DNA of 64,000 nt from Cycas panzhihuaensis (taxonomy: Eukaryota > Cycadophyta). Position 1 is the stretch's first letter. Each line of letters opens with the position of its first letter. Positions 23,117 through 35,259 of the stretch are shown piece after piece. Under the pieces are notes generated by a model that was given only the letters and a program-made list of their open reading frames with translations, was not told the origin of the DNA and did not search any database. Position numbers and translations under genes: made by a program. Location: the NCBI GenBank assembly GCA_023213395.1, contig CM041465.1, positions 28,713,741-28,777,740 of the forward strand. Reading direction: 5' to 3'.

Positions 23117-25458
23117 TGGTTGGGGCCTAGAGGGGACCAAAAACTTAATATCTCTCGATTTCTTTTATGATTACAATTGGGAGATACAAAGTTTAGGAGG
23201 ACCTAAAGGACCATCTTTGCCAAACTCTTAAGGAGGAGTCTTTACCTAGTAGTGCCATCTACCTAAGTGTGAGTGGGTACGATAAAAGGTATGGATGTAA
23301 AATTGGTTGATAGAATCTGCTAACCTACATGATTTAGAAAAGGAGTTCTAAGTTTGAAACCACATTTACAATATCTTTAATGTCCTTCATAGAGATTCCT
23401 CTTCTATAATTATTTCAACATTTTGAGTTTTACTAAGATGTGGGAGAGGGTAAGTTAATGGAAAGGAAGTTTATCTTATTTTGGTTCCTTGCCTTGTTTT
23501 TTTTTTATAATTATAAAGAGATGAAACCAAGAGAGCATGACAATACATCCAAAAAAACTACAAGATCAAACTCACATAAACCTTTTTGTTTTTAAATCAA
23601 AAGCAAACAAAAAAGAAACAATATATGTAAGTTCTCTTTTCTTTTCTTTTTTTATTTTATTTTTTGAAATAAAATATGCACATGCAACAAAGAGATAGCT
23701 TTCCTAAATGCACACTTTACTTCAAAAGAGATGATGCTATTCAAAATTTGAAAGTAACCACATGAAATTTTTTATATAAATTTCTTTTAAAGGAGATCAA
23801 TCCACATGCAAAACTAGCCAATATGCTTCAAACTTGGTATATGCAATCAACCCTCTTAAAAAATAATGAAATAATTCATAAAAAGAGAGATTCTTAAAAG
23901 AAACTACTACTATTTTATTAATAATTTTTAGACCTATGGGATGCTGGGATAAATTATAGATCAAAACAATAATCATCCACATAAGACTAGTCACCAAAGG
24001 TTCTATGACAATTAAAGTAGTAAGAGCACTAAAGGAATCCTTGAACCCAATGCAAAACTAAAAATCAAAGATACTTCAACCAAACAATATCCTCAACTTT
24101 TCATTCTCAAGATAAAAAGGTTAACTTAAAAATAAAAGTGTATACAATCATAGATATAAGATAAACACTTCTTTCCTATTATAAAGAATGCATCAAAATG
24201 GTAGTTTTCTTTTTAATTGATCAATTTTCCCACACACTTTCCTTTAAAGCAATACCAAAGAAGGAAGAATCAATAATCTAAAGAGGTCAAACTAGATCTA
24301 AATAATACTAAAAGAGAGTAGCAAACTAACTAAAATACAAATTGCTATGACAAAGTGGGAATGAATAAATAGATTTATGGTGGAGAGATGACCATGCCCC
24401 ACTCTAGTCTGCCCTTAAGGAACCCTATAAAGGACTGACCTTTCAGCATGTATTTCAATATCTAAAATCAAAACAAGAGTACAACGGTAATCAGCCAAGG
24501 AAAAGAAAAGATTCTTAGCCAAAATTACCTTCAAAACATCGTGAAACAAGCCTGAAATTCAATAAGAAAGATCTTACCAAATCAAGAGAAGTTTAAAGCA
24601 TAAAATTGATGAAGATCCAAGAAACTAGAATCTTAGACTATTAACAATCAAAGAATAGAAATATAACAACAAAGATTCTTTAAGATTTCACCCAATAGTC
24701 TTTAAGAAATCAAGTTTTCAAACTCCCAGTAGCAATCCTCAAGAAATCTCCAAAAACTCCAAAAATCTCATAATACTAGAGCAAAAATCACTTCTTATTT
24801 TTTCTACTTACAACCAACAAAGACTCCATATATTTTTTGGGCATTGAAAGCATCGAAGCCCACCAAATTTTGGTGGTCTACCTAATTTTTCATTGCATGA
24901 TAGTTGAAAAACATGATTGATCATGTTTTTCAACTACAAAAAATGTGAATGTTCTAAAAATGCGATTGGTCACATTTTTGATAGCGTGAAAAATGTGATT
25001 TCAATAAAGTAAAAATTTGATCAAAGAATGATAGAAATTAATATTTAATAAAGATTGAACCATAAAAATGACTACATTAAGGAGTAAATAATCCCAAAAT
25101 AAGGTGAAATACATTAAGTACAAGCCTAAAAAGTGATAAATAATGAAATCTTGGGTGAAATATTGAGAATAGGATGAAAACATCAAACTTTGAAAGAAGA
25201 ATGAGGTCAAGTTGATCATAAAGAAAACTCTGATACCCATGGTTTATATCATCAATGGGTAATAGTAAAAACACAAACGTCATCAACATTCATCACATTT
25301 CATCAATCAAAAATCATGCATCAATTTAACAAAACATGGCCTAACTCATCAAATACGATCACTATCAATCAATTACCTTCTATAAAACCATATAGAACAT
25401 GTATCAACTTACTAATATAATTGAAATATAAGTGAAAAGGCTAGGTTTTGGTGAAACA
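23117..25458 (-). repeat. Tat-like gypsy LTR shared by two units
   Basis: The 2.34-kb LTR is collinear over much of its length with 57062-59369; for example both end GGTTTTGGTGAAACA. A PBS lies on its left and a polypurine tract (minus TAAGGGGGGAAA, 25459-25470) on its right. It is therefore 5' LTR for G1 and 3' LTR for the unit on its right. Long poly-T/A tracts and a 16-bp-arm palindrome at 24901-24936 are inside. No coding sequence was recognised. Confidence 0.82.
24901..24936. repeat. 16-bp-arm perfect palindrome in LTR
   Basis: Arms TAGTTGAAAAACATGA and TCATGTTTTTCAACTA are separated by TTGA. A shorter imperfect copy follows (AAAAATGCGA...TCACATTTTT, about 24956-24979). The right-hand LTR has decayed equivalents near 58825-58900. 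Confidence 0.9.
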
Positions 25459-26005
25459 TTTCCCCCCTTAGCACCTAAGGCTTCTATTCTAAAAAGAGAA
25501 ATAGGATGGTGAGAGGTGGAAATGATGTAGATACTCGTCACTCTAGTGAAAGTAATAGGAATCTAATGAAATATATAGATGATAAGGTAATACCATTCTA
25601 TAACCTAATATGAAATAGAATTTGTATAATAACTAGAATCAATAAGATTCTTGCTAGTAAGTCTATGCAAGAAAGGCTGAGTAACTTCGACTCAAACATA
25701 ATTATTTATACCTCTTACCCAAAAGGACTGGGTAACTAATCCCTATAAATCCTACCTAAAAAGATTGGGCATCTAACATCACAAAAGGCATCTATCTATA
25801 TGTCTCACCCAAAAGGATTAGGCACCTTATAACTATAAATCTATTCAAAAGGACTATGTATCAAACAACATCAAAAGCTTACTTAATGCTCATAAACTAG
25901 ATGGGACTTTCACCAAATAAATGGTACCTAATGTCCACAAACTAGATGGGCCACTACATCACCAAATACCCACAAACTAAATGGGCTACTACTATATACC
26001 TAGCC

Positions 26006-26366
26006 ATAGTTTGTCTCTCATTAACCATGCATCAAAGGGAAGTCTTTTTAATATAACAAAAAGGATGGACTCTCATAGTTTATCGATTCGTTAATAGGTG
26101 ACTTTTTAGAGCAAACTCATCACAATTTAGCCTCATTAATAGGGTGAGGGCTTTCAGAGCCTGATTATCATTTTTTAACCTCATTAACAATCAGCTTTGG
26201 AGGGATCCCTTTTATAGTTTAAGCTTGTTAACAAGTATGGAGGCCTCAGAGCATGAATCCTATCATAGTTTTAGCTCATTAATAGGCAAAATGAGGTTTG
26301 AAGCATAGGTTTTTTCATAGTTTAGACTCATTAATAAGTAGATGAAAGCTTAGAGTTTAGTCCCTG
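26006..26366. repeat. Tandem array of about 50-bp units
   Basis: Seven degenerate units begin near 26006, 26075, 26124, 26172, 26214, 26265 and 26317, each with an ATAGTTT-like start and a CTCATTAA-type core. Spacings of 42-52 bp after the first indicate a diverged tandem array. Confidence 0.8.
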
Positions 26367-26960
26367 TAAAGGTAAATACCAAAGATTAATGCATGAAGTA
26401 GGATTCAGTAATCAATCAAATGTCCATGGGAGAAAAAGATATCAAATAATCCCCTTTTCATAATAAAATAATAACTTGACCTCATCAAAGCAAGAGCATA
26501 TATTTTGGGTATTTCAATGTCAACTTGATGAGAATAATAATTAAATTAAGGTGCATTTTACTTTGATGAATTCAATGGGTAGTATAGAAGATTCAATAGG
26601 CAAAAAGGGGAAAAGAGGCCCCTCTATATAAAGGAAAATTGAAGAAAAGGAACTTCATTTTCATGGATGAGGGAAGAAAATGAGAGTTCCCCTAAGGCAA
26701 TCTCTTCATTTTTGGAGAGACCACAAGTTCTTTTGTATAGAGGATTATCTCTATAGAGTCTTAGGGATTGAGATGGAGTAGAGAGCGAGATACCCAATGA
26801 GTAGAATGCTTTATTTATTATTATTATTATTTTATTTTTTAATGAAAAAATATGATAATATAGTATGAAAAGTACGGGCATTGAACTAAAAATACGATTT
26901 CCAAATGAAAAACATGATAAACTAGTGAAAAACATGACTTTAGTATTTAATCCATCAAAA

Positions 26961-27038
26961 GAGGTCACATTTTTCACTGTGAAATCATGTTTTTTATTGT
27001 GAAACTGCATTTTTCAGAGTGAAATTACATTTTTCAAT
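26961..27038. repeat. 20-bp tandem array
   Basis: Units starting GTGAAA at 26979, 26999 and 27019 are exactly 20 bp apart, each ending in a CATTTTTCA-like block; an 18-bp degenerate copy precedes at 26961. Confidence 0.85.
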
Positions 27039-27138
27039 CTAATGAACATATTTTTGAGATTTTAATAAACAAAACTTGAAAAACATGGAATTTTTTAGTT
27101 AAAGACGTTATTGATAGACTAAAATTATTGTAATACAG

Positions 27139-28947
27139 GCCCTGGAGAGAGTGGAGACTCGCGAGAATGAGGGAGTTTCTATTAGAGAGCTCATCAACTA
27201 GTTGGATGAGGGGGGATGGGGGATCCTACAAGCTTGTGGCCTATTGAGAGTGAGTATATCGACCCAGCTAGTGATGGAGCATGGGATCCTATATGATTTT
27301 ATGGGCTGTTAGATCCTAAGATGCAATGTATTCAGAGTTCGAGTGATCGAGGACCTAGAGATTACTCTAAGAGATGTAGAGAGAATCTTAGGCATCAACT
27401 GGCATAGAGAAAGAGTATGCCTCGTCGGGGTGATAGATAAGAAGTCACATATGGCATGTGGTACTTACTTAATAGGGTTTGGTGATCAAATAAATCAACA
27501 TAGGATCTCCATCAAGGCCATTAGGACAACATGGGATATTCTAGTAGTGAGGAGGAACATCATCCTTATCATCATGTACTTGATAGCTAAGATACAAAAC
27601 TTCATAGGGATCCCAGTTTAGTGGATAAGCATAGTAAGATGATGTGAGTAGGGCATCTAGATCAATTATAGCTAGTACGTAGTAGATAGCATTATCCACT
27701 AGCTATCGAGGATCCAAAGGATGGGGTAAGGTGGCTTCTCTTATATTTTTATCCTCATGTGTTGGCTCTACGATCATATTCCATTGATATGACTAGTAAG
27801 AGAGCTAGGGGCATTGACATTGATGGATCTAGAAATGAACAAGTGGAATATGAGATCTTGGATCTATAACAGACTAACTATTATCACGAGCATGACATAT
27901 AGTCCTCTCCTCAGTAGGATGAGGAGGAGATATCTAATCGAGGATGTGTATACTAGGCTTCTATTATGGAGTGATGACAAGATGGATGCTACAGAGAGAG
28001 CAATATTAGAGGAGGCTCAAGTAGTAGGGAGAGGGAGAGGAGGAGGATGTGATGGAGGAACATGTGGTGGTAGAGATTCTAGGAGAGGAGAGGAGGTAGG
28101 ACGAGGAGGTAGAAGAGGTACCTCCTATAGTGGTGGAGTAGAGAGCAGTCGACAATATTCAGACGAGGAGATGGAGCACCTATAGAGGGGAGAGGGGGCT
28201 CCATTCAGAGCATGGAGCTAGGGTCTAATGATGAGTAGGATAGGGATGGAGGGAGTGGAGTTGGTGAAGGAGGAGCTGTGCAGAGGGCTTACCAAGAGCC
28301 ACATGGAGGAGAGGTACCACGAGAAGGGGAGGTACTAGGTGGAGAGCCAATAGGAGGATCTTTAGGTATGTGATTTAATTGGTTTATTTTCTCGCATCAT
28401 ATTATATTCCTTTCTTTTTAAGAGTCCTTTTTTATTTTTTTTAGGGACTGATCATAGATAGTATCTTTTCCATTAGATAGATGATGAGACGATTACCTTG
28501 AGAGAGGTTTTGATAACCTTAGAGGTGATATTTCCATAGGTTCTAGCATTGGATGAGGTGCCCGCTTGGAATGTAGTAGATCACCAACTACTTAGGCACC
28601 ATATAGAGTATTATAACCACTCATTAAGAGCTTGGGATATCTATATGGATATGAGGATGGAGCTATAGAGGTGACAGATGGAGCTGACGGTAGGTGAGGA
28701 GGAGAGGAGACACCTACAAAGGATGATACTAGCTTAGGCAGGAGCCAAATATACCCCATTAGCTAGTGATACAATGCAGAAAGGGTGACACCACCTTCCA
28801 CCCAGAGGAGAGTCTACTCATAAGGAGACTTCAAGAAAGAGAGAGAGAGATAGAGAGCATGCCTAGATGTACCTCAAGGGTCTCATCAGGAGTCATAGGG
28901 GTGATGAGTGTATGATATACTACCTAGGAGGTAGGAGAATGATGTGA
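27139..28947 (+). pseudogene. Antisense additional ORF: plant-mobile-domain-like plus coiled coil (G)
   Basis: It lies on the strand opposite gag-pol, between aRNH and the 3' LTR. One frame (with stops) runs from the probable splice acceptor TACAG/GCC at 27139. Its N-terminal part reads RENEGVSIRELI, ILQACGLLRVS, IEDLEITLRDVERILGI, then GGFSYIFILMCWLYDH, matching the element H protein and the plant mobile domain pattern (C-G-L-L, then T-L-x-D-V-x-x-I-L-G). A Gly/Arg/Asp-rich middle follows (28020-28340), then a probable intron (28366-28444), a helical segment (HSLRAWDIYMDMRMEL, EEERRHLQRM) and a basic tail ending at 28947. A frameshift near 28170 and several TAG codons break it. Confidence 0.75.
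28366..28444 (+). other. Probable intron in antisense ORF (G)
   Basis: AG/GTATGTG donor, U-rich tract and TTTTTTTTAG acceptor over 79 bp. It separates the Gly-rich and coiled-coil modules, the same boundary as the candidate intron in H (40605-40715). Splicing is inferred. Confidence 0.55.
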
Positions 28948-29980
28948 GGTATTTTGTGAGCCTCAAGTCTATATTATGGATGCATATATCATGTGTTATG
29001 AGTCATGTATCATGAGTCGTCTAGGTGACATATATGCTATATTTTTTTATATCATGTATATATTGATCTCTTTTTCTTAAAACTTATATATGATTACTTG
29101 TCTGTGAACCATTTATCCTCCTTATTCACATTTATACTTGAGCATAAGATACACTCATTAGTATGACTTGTTCAAGGAAACATGTAATAAACTTTTATCA
29201 TTTTTACTTTTTTTTTGTTATTTTTTGGTTATGTACTTTTTTAAAAAAAATTTGTGGTATTATATACATGGTAGTTTATACTCATTCCAGAGTGGTATGG
29301 TTTAGGAAAGACAAGATTATGGGAAAGAATAAAAAATAGAAGATAAATAAAAGATTAAAATGGGGTAAGTGAAAGGTTTACTTATTCTATTTTCATAAAC
29401 TTAAAACCACCTAGAACCCAAATGGTAATAAGTTTATAAAAGTAGAAGATGGATTAATATGAACCTCCCAAAAGGAAAGCTATATAACTTACACCATACT
29501 CCTGATAGATTATATAAACTTAGAAAAACCCCACATTTATATAATATACCATAAAGAAAGTGAGATATTTACTAAATAAAACTAATCTCACTTAATAAAC
29601 AACCAACTATCTAAGTATATCAGATTCCTTATTGGCTCCTTCTAGGGGCAAGAGGCTTTTAGGAACTTTCCCCCCACCAAGATCCTCCATGGCCTAAGAT
29701 TCCCATATGGGTCTAGCCCTTTCACATATCTCACTTCAATCTTATACCTATTACTACAATCTCCCAACTACCCCAACCTAGAGTCTTACCAAACTAATAG
29801 TTTATACTCATCACTAAGTGGTAGTTTATATTCATTCTAGAGTGGTAGTTTATACTAATTATGGAGTAGGATGCCCCCAACTAAAAGAAGTAAGTCAATT
29901 GAAATAATCACCAAGGATGGAGGAAATGAGAACGTTAGCTTCGAGGTTAAGGGTATAAGGTATATACTAAAGAGTCACTA
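28948..29980 (-). other. Spacer between antisense ORF and aRNH
   Basis: No product was recognised. It contains long T and A runs and a 24-25-bp motif GTAGTTTATACTCATT...AGAGTG, once at 29271 and three times in tandem at 29796-29869. Confidence 0.55.
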
Positions 29981-30310
29981 AAGTAAATAGGGATAATAAT
30001 GATGAGGGTTGATGATGTAAAAGGAAGAATCATGAGGAGCGGACCTAACACATCCTAACCAATTGATAGACTACAACCTAAGAGTCATCATATAAAGTAA
30101 TAGGTCCAAGGTAAAAGTGAGAAGCATGTGACAAGTCTCTTATAATCGCAAGGTATTCAACTTTATTATTGGTTACCCTAGGTATGAAGAAACCTATGGA
30201 AAGGAGGGGACTCCCTGATTGGTCATAAATGACCCAAGTAGAAGCAAATAGTCATGGGTTTCCTCTACTACCCCTGTCAGTGAAGATATTCAATGCCATG
30301 GGAACTAGAG
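29981..30310 (-). pseudogene. Second, archaeal-type RNase H (aRNH), downstream of INT (G)
   Basis: The minus strand reads NIFTDRGSRGNPW, then WVIYDQSGSPL, GFFIPRVTNNKVEYLAI and LYDDS*VVVYQL. Asp (FTD), Glu (VEY) and Asp (DDS) match the RNase H catalytic set. It is distinct from the gypsy RNase H at 47064-47433 and is the hallmark of Tat-lineage elements that acquired an extra archaeal/plant-type RNase H. It lies after INT and before the antisense ORF. Two stops are visible (S*VVV, C*VR), both where Gln is expected. Confidence 0.85.
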
Positions 30311-31239
30311 GATCAAAATTTAGAGACTATGTGATCGATGAGGGAAGATGTAGGAATTAGTCAGTAAGGAGATGGTGGTAGAAGTAGGTCTCTAACTATG
30401 ATGAAGAAAGAAGAAGGAACCCAAGTAAGATGATTATGATTAAAATATCAAAGTGTCAAGCAGGGTTCAATTGTAACTCAGGCTATGGTGGACCCAAGCA
30501 GTTAGATCTAAAAATCCTAAATGACTCATCCAAATGAATCGAACCTATAAATATATAGGTGGGGACAAAGCCATCATGTGACTTTCCTTAGATTACACGA
30601 GGATGAAAACAATAAACTTACTTTTCACTTTATTTCAACTTTTTTTTTTTTTCTTACTTCACTTTTTTCTTACCTTTTACTTCCACCTTTTACAATGAAC
30701 AAGATCATAATTATCCACCAAAGAAACTCTTCTACTTAACATAGTAAGTATCTCTCATTTTTAACATAATCTAAAAAAGGAAAAAGGACCAATCTCCTTA
30801 AGGACTGAACCACAGAAAAAAAGGAGATCAAAATCACAATGTCTCCAAGCATGAAGGGAAGGCGACTGAATAAGTATTTGTTCCAAAGGATTAATAAAGA
30901 GAACTAAGGATAATAAAAATAATCAATAATTGGTGATATATAACCAAGAAAGAAATCCCTAGGTAACAAACTAGCAAATAAAAGTATGATCTGAATCAAT
31001 GAGTAGGTACTCGAAGCTAACAAAAGTGTTTCTCTTTTTGAGGTGAAAGTAGAACAAAGATGGGGGCCTAAGTTCCTTTTTCAATACAGAATCCAAAGGA
31101 GAATAAGATCCAAGTGATGATAAACTGTCAATCAGTATAGGTGCTAGAAAGAGTGAAAGACTTACATGATTATGGGTTAGATCTATCACAAAAACACCAT
31201 AATGCTTAATGAAAGCAAGAAGATATCAGGAATAAGGGG
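30311..31239 (-). other. INT to aRNH spacer (G)
   Basis: Low coding content in decayed frames. The part near 30930-31240 is repeated at 49868-50190, where it joins the second pol copy. No domain was recognised. Confidence 0.5.
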
Positions 31240-32374
31240 GGATTTGCTTATAGTTTTAGCTCGTTAGGCAAAGGAACAAGTTTTAGAGTTGTAGTTTATC
31301 CTCATTGTAGAGGTGGTCATACACATGATATTAGGCATAAAATCTTCTCAAGTATTAAGAAGTAATAGGCCTCTTAAACTCTAATCCTTCCAAGGTCAAA
31401 ATTTAATAGGCTATGTTAGTTAAGTTCTCAATTAGCAAGAAAGGTCTTGTCAATTTAGGAGAAAATGTTCATTGCCTATCATGTAAATATTCCACTTTTA
31501 AAACTTTATCACCAACATTAAACCTCTTGGGTCTAATCTGCCTATCATGGATGGCTTCGACCCTAGCCTTGGACACCATATTATTCTACAAAGCTTGTAG
31601 GTGAGTCTCATCTAACTTTTCTAGCTCCAAAAGGCGATATTCCCTTTGAAACTGCTCATTAGTAAATTCCTTTAATAAAACACATAGAGAAGGAATTTCA
31701 ACTTTTAATGGCAAGACAACTTCAACACCATAAACAAGTAAAAATGATGTCATACCCGTAGAATTTCTGATGGAAGTCCTATAGGCCCATAATGCCAGAA
31801 ATAACTAGGAGTGCCAATCCTTATGAGAAGTAGTAATAATCTTAGCTAAGATCTTATTAAATGCTTTCACCTGGCCATTCACCTAAGGATGATATGGGGT
31901 GGATATTCTATGGGTAATATGAAACTTATTACCCAACTCACTGATGTAGGAATTACAAAATAAGGTTCTATTATTAGTAATAATAATATCTAGTATCCCA
32001 AATCTACAAATAATATATTGAAATATGAATGTAGCCATGATCTTTCCAGTAGTAGATATCAATGGGATTATTTCACTCCACTTTGTAAAATATTCAGTCA
32101 TGGTTAAGATGAACTTATTCCCATTCAAGGACGCTGAAAAGATCTGTCCAATGAGGTTGAGACCCCATTGTGAGAAGGGCCAAGGTGAAACTATTGACTT
32201 TATTTCCTACATAAGTTGACGTATTAAAGTTGCATGGGACTAATATTTCTAGTATTTTTAGACATAGGAGTGGGTATTTTTAAATAAGGTAGGCTAATAA
32301 CAATCCATATGAAGAATGCGTTAGGCCATTGATCGACTACTAAAGTGCCCATCACATATCCCTTGATGGGATTC
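31240..32374 (-). pseudogene. Tat-like integrase, catalytic residues lost (G)
   Basis: Read downward from 32374: zinc-region start (ESHQGICDGH spans the H insertion), WPFSQWGLNLIGQIFSA, LTMTEYFTKWSEIIPL, IITNNRTLF, ISTPYHP*VNGQVKAF, ALWAYRTSIRNSTGM, LKVEIPSLCVLLKEF and a GDKVLKVEYLHDR tail. Each expected acidic catalytic residue is changed: Asp to Asn (GLNLIG), Asp to Asn (TNNR) and Glu to Lys (GQVK). Each fits a G-to-A change in the coding strand. The N-terminal portion continues at 46685 beyond element H. Confidence 0.88.
32370..32374. repeat. Target-site duplication of H (left)
   Basis: GATTC, identical to 46680-46684. Removing H and one copy restores the INT zinc-region codons IESHQGI. 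Confidence 0.93.
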
Positions 32375-35091
32375 TATTTCCCAGCTTCTGGGAATGGATA
32401 TGGAGCAGTTGACTCAGGTAAGTGCAGGTATGTTTCTTACCTTGTTGTTTTCTTTTGTGAGGAATATTTGCTTGCATGCTATGTCTTCGTAGATGGTCTT
32501 GTGTCATCTACACCTATTTAGCCTATGACGACTATAGCAGGGGCATATTCCCAGTGAGTGTGACACCCCGATGGTGGTATCACTTCCCACATTCTTCCCT
32601 ACTTACCTTAAATCCCATTTGGTTCATGTCATACTCGCTTGTGTGATGACCCATCATCGTTTGGTTGACTTGTCATAGCTTTGAGTCCCATTGTTGCTTC
32701 CTGTGGCTCATTTATCTGCTTGTCTGCCTCTGGGCAGGTGGGCCTGCCCTCTGTTGGCCTCCTAGGTCACTGGTCCACAGCCTAGGCTAGCTGTTGCAGT
32801 CAGTTTTAGCCTCTGTTCCTGCATCGCGGCAAATTTCGCGGTACCACGAAGTTTACTACTGATCTAGTGAAGTTCTGGTGGTCACATCATGACTTATTTT
32901 TAAAAAACTGTCGTGGTAATTCTCATATTTATTGTAGAATTGCCATGTGTCTTGCGACTCAACTCACCACCAGCCGAGCCCTAATCGCTCGATTAGGGTT
33001 GGGGCTGGGTATCTAAATCTTACTCAACTCATTTTTAGGAACTTTTTGGCTCATTTTAGAAGAATCAATAAGGAAAATGCCATGTTGTCTGCTATCTCCT
33101 ACTGTTGTACTGTTGTTCTAGGGCCTACAACCACTCTTCAGCACCCAGCTCTCCTTTAGATCTGTTGTGACATCTTCACAACCCCTTGCACGCCTTGGAG
33201 AGGGCCTTCTTGAAGAGTTTCCAGGACCTCTTTGCCCAGGCAGCCACCAAGCGGTCTCAAGTGCAGGACTTTCCTTTAGCCATCTTAGCAGGGACTATAT
33301 ACCTACTGCTCTACAACTTTTCTTCAAATTTCTTAGCCTCTTCTCGGTAGGTTTTGGCAGAGGCAAATGCCTCCCATATTCTCCAAAGGTATTTATTGGT
33401 CTAAGGTCTTTCCTTGCCCAATTTATGCTCAATTTTACATGGTTTACGCTAGCTTGTCTTGTCTTATTTTTTGGAGGTTACTTCTTGCCTTTGTCTTGGA
33501 TTATTTCCTCTGCTATTTGGGCTTCTTTTCCTGCATTCCATGCCTAGGACAGTAGCTAAAGAGGGTTGCATAAGGTTTGGGATAGAGCTGGGTGGATTCT
33601 GCACCACCCTCATGCTCCCTAAGAGGCTTTCGCCCTCCAAATCTTCCTCTTTGCCCCCGTGCTACTTCTGGAGTGGGGCTAAGGGTTAGAAGCCTATTTC
33701 CAGCCACTAAAATTAGCGTTTGCACCTATTGCGATGCTTGTTTATAGACCTATATCCTCCATCCGGGTAATGCATAAGCCCCCGCTACTTATCCCTAGCT
33801 CAACCTTACTCTCGACAACCCAGTTTGCTTCCCATAACACTCTAGTTTGTTAAGGACCTCTTTGAGCTTCCTTGCACTCTTATTGTCTCTATTTGTAGCC
33901 CTTTGTACAACCCTATCCTTGCTACCTTATGGATCCTTGAGGGAAGGTAGGGTTGCTCCTTGTGAGACATGGGCCACTCCGAGGCTTACTAACTTATTTA
34001 CCATTCATTTGGATAGTTTTCATCCTAGTTTGTTGTTGGAATCTTGTGATTCATGAATGCTAACATATACGTATAGAGACTTGTTTTTGGTACATACATA
34101 CATGTGTTGTTGGGATTCTACTTTGTATTGCTAGCACCCTTTCTCCAAAAAGGGATATTCTCACTTACTTGTAGGTACATAGAGGACGCAAAGGAATTAT
34201 CCCTTTTCCTCTCTCTCGGGTAGGTGCATGTACTCATATTTATTGTAGCACTTCATTTGCTGTTATCACAGGCTTTTTTTCCTTTCTTGGCACTCTAGTG
34301 TCACTTCCGGGGAAGGTAAGGAAGCCCCACCCTTTGCCCTACTGTGACCCCTCTCGTTTGCCATGCTTCATGGAGTGATCTTGGACATCTTGTGGGAACG
34401 TTGCCACTTCGATCACGTCTCCATTCTGGGTATATGCCTTTGCTTCATTTTTATTCTCTTTCCTTTAGAAGATCTTGCATGGTAGTAATTAGATCACTTG
34501 AAAGGAAAAAGGAAATTGATTCTTCTCTTGGTTTACATTCAGTTTAGCACCTTTGTACATTGCATCTATTATTGGAAAAGGTTTTAGGAAGACCTTCCTC
34601 CCAACCTTTTCCCTTTAGTTTGTAAGCTTTGCCCTTGCCGTCTTAGCTTGCATTGGTTTTGCTCTATTTACTTATGTGCCTTTAGAACCCTCACCATTCT
34701 TAATTACTCTTCACATTTCTCCTTGGTTTCCTCCACTCCTCTGAGTAACCAAGGAAGCCTCAACCGTAGGTTATTCACCTACTTGTTTCTCTTTGCTACG
34801 GGGAACCCTTGAGGGTTTCTCTTCCTTCACTTCTGGCCATCCAAGGGTGGGAGGACCCTTCTTCAAGACCCATCCTGGCTACTCTTCTACCTCCTCTTTT
34901 CTTAGTAGAAGTGGGGAACCGCCTTTTGGTAGCTAGGTACCATCTGCAGGTCCCGAACTCATGCTCTGGTGCATGGGGTGCCCTGCGTGGTATTTGCCTT
35001 GCTCGTAGGTTCTTATCTGCACCCGATAGTGCCATTGATCACCCTCATTATTCCTACTCAGCTAGGTAGCTATCCTATAGACATGCATCCA
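32375..35091 (+). repeat. 5' LTR of H
   Basis: It starts TATTTCCCAGC (TG mutated to TA) and ends ATGCATCCA. It is collinear with 43966-46679. The short frames inside (for example 33167-33547) are shared by both LTRs but match nothing I know. Confidence 0.93.
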
Positions 35092-35092
35092 T

Positions 35093-35110
35093 TGGCGACC
35101 ATATTGAGGA
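35093..35110 (+). other. PBS of H
   Basis: TGGCGACCATATTGAGGA, one base after the LTR. The TGGCGAC-type site matches the two G-family sites and differs from the tRNA-Met site of the copia elements. I do not name the tRNA. Confidence 0.8.
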
Positions 35111-35259
35111 CTTACTAGTAAGGGGGCTAGTCGTCACCCCTTTTCTGTTGGTATTGCTACTCGCTTGTGGTTCATCCCACTTCGTTTCCTTCATTGGGTA
35201 GCCCCCAATGTACACTCCTTCTCGCCCTTTCTTCCTTCTAAAGTGTCGGTTAGCTTTGT

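Larger units (their letters stand above)
25459..27138 (-). other. 3' non-coding region of gypsy unit with tandem repeats
   Basis: Between the 3' LTR and the antisense ORF no enzyme is encoded. It holds several short tandem arrays: units with CAAAAGGACT about every 30-45 bp (25720-25870), CAAACTAGATGGG (25891, 25936, 25971), about 50-bp units (26006-26366) and 20-bp units (26961-27038). Tandem repeats in the 3' untranslated region are known from Tat-lineage elements. Confidence 0.75.

Noticed and set aside
25001-25289. Two hydrophobic minus-strand ORFs in the gypsy LTR
   Set aside because: AT-rich sequence yields Phe/Leu/Ile-rich frames by chance; the matching part of the right-hand LTR does not preserve them.
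33167-33555. Hydrophobic 126-codon ORF, also present at 44699-45133
   Set aside because: Both copies are in the two LTRs of H, so their similarity follows from LTR duplication, not selection; no start context or homology was recognised.
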